From a virus, in IMG/VR virus record IMGVR_UViG_3300042887_002440, positions 1 through 64,000 of that record: a stretch of DNA of 64,000 nucleotides, one strand, 5' to 3'. A program made the position numbers and the translations under genes. How positions within the stretch are numbered: position 1 is the first letter of the stretch; the number at the start of each line of letters is the position of its first letter. Below, piece by piece: positions 61,275 to 64,000 of this stretch. Below the pieces are notes generated by a model that saw nothing but the letters and a program-made list of their open reading frames with translations, had not been told where the DNA came from and did no database searches.

Positions 61275-61973
61275 TTATGTGAATAATATTGATTCAATTA
61301 AGTGTAATTTTAATTTGGAAATATATTCTTTATGCGATATTCTTATGGTTTGAATATTATAGTGTTTGAGAATTAATGCATCTCGTTGTAAATCATATTC
61401 TTTGGTTTGTTCATGTTGAGATCCATCTAATTCTATTAGTAGGTTTAATCCTGGAAAATAAAAATCTCCGTAATATAATTTAGTAGGACATCTAAATGTT
61501 TTATTTTTTATAAAATTTGTATAATTGTTTTTTAATAGCCAATTTTCAAATGATTTTTCTAAATATGAAGGTGAACTTCTATTTCTATTTTCGTTGGGAT
61601 TCCAACCATTATCTATTCTATTTCTTACATGGTTGGATAGTAATATAGATTTACATTTAGTTGAACACGTTTTACCTGTTCCTGTGTGATATTTTTTGCA
61701 TATTATACATAGTTTTATTTTTGTATATGGATAATAATTCTTTGGTTTTGTTCCTTTTTCTGGTCCACTTTTGAATTTTGAATAATCTTTATTTCTATTT
61801 CCATATTTTGCAGAACATGATGATGAGCAAAATTTGTTTTTGTTAAAAATTGGGTTATTACACTCAATACAATATGATTTAATAACGTGTTTTTGTAGGT
61901 GTTGTTTTAATGATTGTGATGTTATTTCTTGTTTACAAATAATACAAGAACATCTAATATTAAATTTAGACAT
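61275..61973 (-). CDS. VSR/EDxHD-type homing endonuclease with zinc fingers
   Basis: 232 residues. The N-terminal half has three Cys-rich fingers (CSCIICKQE..., CIECNN...FCSSSC, CIICKKY...CSTKC). The C-terminal half has the nuclease core: YLEKSFENWLLKNNY, then YGDFYFPGLNLLIELDGSQH (Asp, Glu and Q-H) and KEYDLQRDALILKHYNIQTI, the pattern of Vsr-like/DUF559 endonucleases. It lies between tRNA-Ile and tRNA-Gly on the opposite strand, with a minus-strand late promoter. Confidence 0.8.
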   Translation of the reverse strand: MSKFNIRCSCIICKQEITSQSLKQHLQKHVIKSYCIECNNPIFNKNKFCSSSCSAKYGNRNKDYSKFKSGPEKGTKPKNYYPYTKIKLCIICKKYHTGTGKTCSTKCKSILLSNHVRNRIDNGWNPNENRNRSSPSYLEKSFENWLLKNNYTNFIKNKTFRCPTKLYYGDFYFPGLNLLIELDGSQHEQTKEYDLQRDALILKHYNIQTIRISHKEYISKLKLHLIESILFT

Positions 61974-62030
61974 TATAGTTATTCCTGCGTACTAGTTTTA
62001 GGGACAGCCCAGTTACCTGCAATTGCGGTT

Positions 62031-62051
62031 GATAATACTCTTAATATTATC
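62031..62051. other. Hairpin in the leader of the VSR-like gene
   Basis: GATAATA and TATTATC form a 7-bp stem with a 7-base loop in the minus-strand leader between late promoter and start. A role in translation control is only suggested by analogy with other T4 homing genes. Confidence 0.45.
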
Positions 62052-62061
62052 TAACCTAATT

Positions 62062-62069
62062 TATTTATA
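62062..62069 (-). promoter_or_regulatory. Late promoter (TATAAATA), minus strand
   Basis: Exact late octamer on the minus strand, 89 bases upstream of the VSR-like endonuclease start. Confidence 0.72.
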
Positions 62070-62080
62070 CAATATTTAAT

Positions 62081-62155
62081 GCAAGTAAAGTGTTGATGGT
62101 TACACGTTCGGCTTCCACCCGAAAATATGGAGATCGTGACTCCATACTTGCTCCA
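62081..62155 (+). tRNA. tRNA-Gly (TCC)
   Basis: Acceptor GCAAGTA/TACTTGC, anticodon stem TTCGG/CCGAA with loop CTTCCAC (TCC), encoded CCA. The T-loop reads ATCGTGA rather than the usual TTCRANY, so the T-arm (TGGAG/CTCCA) is atypical. Confidence 0.85.
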
Positions 62156-62168
62156 ATTTAAAAATTAC

Positions 62169-62197
62169 TTGACTTTTTAGTTTAGTCGAGTTATAAT
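62169..62197 (+). promoter_or_regulatory. sigma70 promoter of gp45
   Basis: TTGACT (62169-62174), 17 bases, TATAAT (62192-62197), 39 bases before the clamp gene, followed by GAGGTG as ribosome site. Confidence 0.88.
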
Positions 62198-62236
62198 ATA
62201 TTTAAAATGATTCTTAACGATGAGGTGATATAAAAT

Positions 62237-62917
62237 ATGAAAATTTCCCAAGAAACAACTGCTATTCTAAAAAACTTTGCTCATATTAACCAAGGTATTT
62301 ACTTTAGAAAGGGTAATGTAGTTTCAACTATGAGTCCAGGTAAAAATATTTTATCTGCGGCTACTATCTCTGATACAATTCCTCAAGACTTTGGTATTTA
62401 CGATTTAAATAATTTCTTATCAGTTGCTTCTTTATTTAAAGAAGGTCCAGAATTAGAGTTTGATGATAAACACGTAATTATTAAAGGTCGTGGTGGACGT
62501 AGTAAGATTAAATATCGTATTGCCGATCAATCAATGATTGTTGTTGCTCCAGATAAACGCCCTAATTTACCAGCAGTTGATGTTAAATTTACGTTTTCTA
62601 AAGAAGATTTTGAATGGGTAATAAAAACCGCAACTGTGCTTGGTGCAACGCACGTTGCTGTTGAGTCTGATGGAACTACTGTATCTTTAATTACATTTGA
62701 TGAGGCAAATGATTCAAGCCATGTTAATTCATTAGAATTAGCTGATGTTAATCCAGAAGGTAAAAGCTTTAAATTAGTTTTTAAAACTGAAAATTTAAAA
62801 GTTATTCCTGATACATATTCAGTAGAAATTAGTAATAAAGGTTTGTCTGCTTGGACATCAGTCACAGCTGAAATTAAATATTGGATTACTCTTGAAATGA
62901 GTTCTGTGTACGGATAA
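62237..62917 (+). CDS. gp45: gp45-like sliding clamp
   Basis: Trimeric processivity clamp for the DNA polymerase and coactivator of late transcription with gp55. 226 residues (T4: 228). Conserved start KISQETTAILKNFAHINQGI, the segment FGIYDLNNFLSVASLFKEGP and the end STYSVEISNKGLSAW-like sequence (DTYSVEISNKGLSAWTSVTA) with IKYWITLEMSS. Expressed from its own sigma70 promoter, consistent with early need. Confidence 0.95.
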   Translation: MKISQETTAILKNFAHINQGIYFRKGNVVSTMSPGKNILSAATISDTIPQDFGIYDLNNFLSVASLFKEGPELEFDDKHVIIKGRGGRSKIKYRIADQSMIVVAPDKRPNLPAVDVKFTFSKEDFEWVIKTATVLGATHVAVESDGTTVSLITFDEANDSSHVNSLELADVNPEGKSFKLVFKTENLKVIPDTYSVEISNKGLSAWTSVTAEIKYWITLEMSSVYG

Positions 62918-62920
62918 TAA

Positions 62921-63124
62921 ATGAGCGATTTTAATAATAAAATGTTAGATAGTTGGAATTCTTATATTCCCTCTACTGCGTATAAAATGAAACAAGTATT
63001 TTTATTTACTTTATTAGATTCTTATATGACGACATGTTTATATAATGAGCAATTTAATTCAGACGAAAATATAACTGATGAAGAATTTATATATGGCATT
63101 AAATCAATTTTGACGGAGGAATAA
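62921..63124 (+). CDS. Small protein between clamp and DsbA, unknown function
   Basis: 67 residues, acidic, beginning MSDFNNKMLDSWNSYIPSTA with a central hydrophobic helix (VFLFTLLDSYMTTCLY). It starts 3 bases after gp45 and ends 4 bases before dsbA, so it is cotranslated. T4 gp33 occurs near dsbA but I see no likeness to it here. Confidence 0.6.
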   Translation: MSDFNNKMLDSWNSYIPSTAYKMKQVFLFTLLDSYMTTCLYNEQFNSDENITDEEFIYGIKSILTEE

Positions 63125-63128
63125 TATT

Positions 63129-63413
63129 ATGACTGAAAATTTAGAAACAGTATTTGGTACACTTGATGATAAACAATTAAAAATTCTTACTGATGGGTTG
63201 AAAGAAATTTCAGTTCACTTCTCTCGTATTGAACGAGAGAAAGAAGCAGTAAAGGATATTGTTGATGCTGTTAAGGATCAAATCGAGTTACCGAAAAAAA
63301 TTATTAATCGTTTAGCTAAAACATATCATAAACAAAATTTTGCTGAACAGAATACTGAAGATAAAGAATTTGCTAAACTTTATGTAAGTATTGTATCTGG
63401 TCATTCTGAGTAA
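63129..63413 (+). CDS. dsbA: DsbA-like double-stranded DNA-binding protein
   Basis: 94 residues (T4 DsbA: 89). T4 DsbA binds DNA near late promoters. The C-terminal half KDIVDAVKDQIELPKKIINR with LAKTYHKQNFAE and FAKLYVSIV aligns by eye with the T4 protein's KDIRIRAKDELG..FNRLLALYHKDN. Its association with gp45 fits a link of replication to late transcription. AGGAGGAATAAT-like ribosome site (GGAGGA) before the ATG. A terminator follows. Confidence 0.78.
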   Translation: MTENLETVFGTLDDKQLKILTDGLKEISVHFSRIEREKEAVKDIVDAVKDQIELPKKIINRLAKTYHKQNFAEQNTEDKEFAKLYVSIVSGHSE

Positions 63414-63425
63414 TTATTGATTTTT

Positions 63426-63449
63426 GGGCGGCTTCGGTCGCCCTTTTTT
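63426..63449 (+). terminator. Rho-independent terminator after dsbA
   Basis: GGGCGGC-TTCG-GTCGCCC (one G-U pair) followed by six T's. It ends the gp45-dsbA unit, directly against the stop of the convergent endonuclease. Confidence 0.9.
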
Positions 63450-63450
63450 A

Positions 63451-64000
63451 TTATTTTCTTTTAGTTCTTTCTCTTAATCTATAAAACGTTGGGTATTTTG
63501 GGTTGTCTAATCTTTTTCTAATATTAATTCCAGGAAAATGTTTTTGCGCTTCTCCTACTGATGGATAATCTATACCTTCACAATTTACTGGGCAATTATT
63601 TGCTTTAATCATTTTTTGTTTTGCTTCTTTGAGGAAATTTGCTGTATCTGGTCTAGATCTACCAAACATAGGGTTTTTTTCTCCTAATATATCTCGAGTT
63701 ATCATCCCTTGTTTGTAATTTTCAGATTTAGAAGTATCTCCTCCAGATAACCCATCTTCTGGACGCATATTTGCCCAATTTTTGGATTCTACTATATTTA
63801 AAATATCTGATAACAGTAAAGAAACTCTTACTAATGTATCGATATCGTAAAATAGTTTTACCCAAGTTGTATTTATTGAATTGCCGTGTTTTTTTAGATG
63901 ATTTTTCCAGCGAGTTCCAGAACCTTTGTATTTATTTGGATCTCTAGTTGTTTTACCTAGATATTTTAATCCAGTAATAGAATGTTGCTTGATATACAAA
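63451..64000 (-). CDS. GIY-YIG homing endonuclease, cut by the window edge
   Basis: At least 182 residues; the start lies beyond the window. The visible N-terminus YIKQHSITGLKYLGKTTRDP followed by YKGSGTRWKNHLKKHG is the second half of the GIY-YIG core as found in Seg-like enzymes. LGEKNPMFGRSRPDTANF is a NUMOD3-type motif, and the C-terminus (GIDYPSVGEAQKHFPGINIR) resembles a NUMOD1-type DNA-binding helix. It is convergent with dsbA across the shared terminator. Confidence 0.82.
   Translation of the reverse strand, partial: LYIKQHSITGLKYLGKTTRDPNKYKGSGTRWKNHLKKHGNSINTTWVKLFYDIDTLVRVSLLLSDILNIVESKNWANMRPEDGLSGGDTSKSENYKQGMITRDILGEKNPMFGRSRPDTANFLKEAKQKMIKANNCPVNCEGIDYPSVGEAQKHFPGINIRKRLDNPKYPTFYRLRERTKRK

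Noticed and set aside
62921-63124. gp33 late-transcription coactivator
   Set aside because: Shorter than T4 gp33 and I could not align it by eye; called unknown.

Overview
The window is a contiguous piece of an AT-rich, T4-superfamily myovirus genome. Its gene order (18-19-20-21-22-23, then 3-uvsY-uvsW-55-47-46, then 45) and its cyanophage/pelagiphage-style baseplate proteins place it nearer the marine 'exo-T-even' phages than T4 itself. The host cannot be read from the sequence. The low G+C, the sigma70-type promoters and the absence of photosynthesis genes here suggest a non-photosynthetic aquatic bacterium, which is inference.

Layout. 1-1012: gp32 single-stranded DNA-binding protein and a bidirectional terminator. 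1013-6607 (minus): a late operon of gp4, an unassigned structural protein, a gp54-like tube initiator, a gp26-like hub protein with an apparent -1 frameshift extension, and a large tape-measure/hub protein carrying a tail-lysozyme domain. Divergent late promoters lie at 6615-6639. 6675-30576 (plus): gp48, gp53, a gp27-like hub, a gp5 without lysozyme domain, gp25, gp6, gp7, gp8, a 2289-residue DUF4815-type protein, two further structural proteins and a fibre built of hexapeptide and 14-residue repeats. 30590-43460 (plus): neck (13, 14, 15), terminase (16, 17), sheath, tube, portal, protease, scaffold and major capsid protein.

43520-48604 (minus) is the most unusual region. It is a compact six-gene operon of a TET/JBP-like 2-oxoglutarate dioxygenase, a stand-alone class II glutamine amidotransferase, an amidoligase, a low-molecular-weight phosphatase, a helical protein resembling the amino acid:DNA transferase family, and a P-loop kinase. 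It has its own sigma70-like promoter inside the late structural cluster. The simplest reading is a thymine hypermodification pathway: oxidise T to 5-hydroxymethyl-U in DNA, phosphorylate it, displace the phosphate with an amino acid, then amidate or ligate the product. The order of steps and the final base are inference.

48719-57865 (plus): gp3, UvsY, UvsW, gp55 late sigma factor, a GIY-YIG homing endonuclease (minus), gp47/gp46 recombination nuclease, a peptide-deformylase-like protein that has lost its catalytic residues, and a GT-A glycosyltransferase. 57866-62155: ten tRNA genes interleaved with dNMP kinase (gp1), a candidate capsid-packaged protein, a small lipoprotein and two homing endonucleases. 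62237-64000: gp45 clamp, a small unknown, DsbA, a terminator and a truncated GIY-YIG endonuclease.

Regulation visible in the sequence follows the T4 logic. TATAAATA late promoters, served by gp55 with the gp45 clamp, precede virion genes and homing endonucleases. TTGACT-17-TATAAT sigma70 promoters precede gp55, the tRNAs and gp45.
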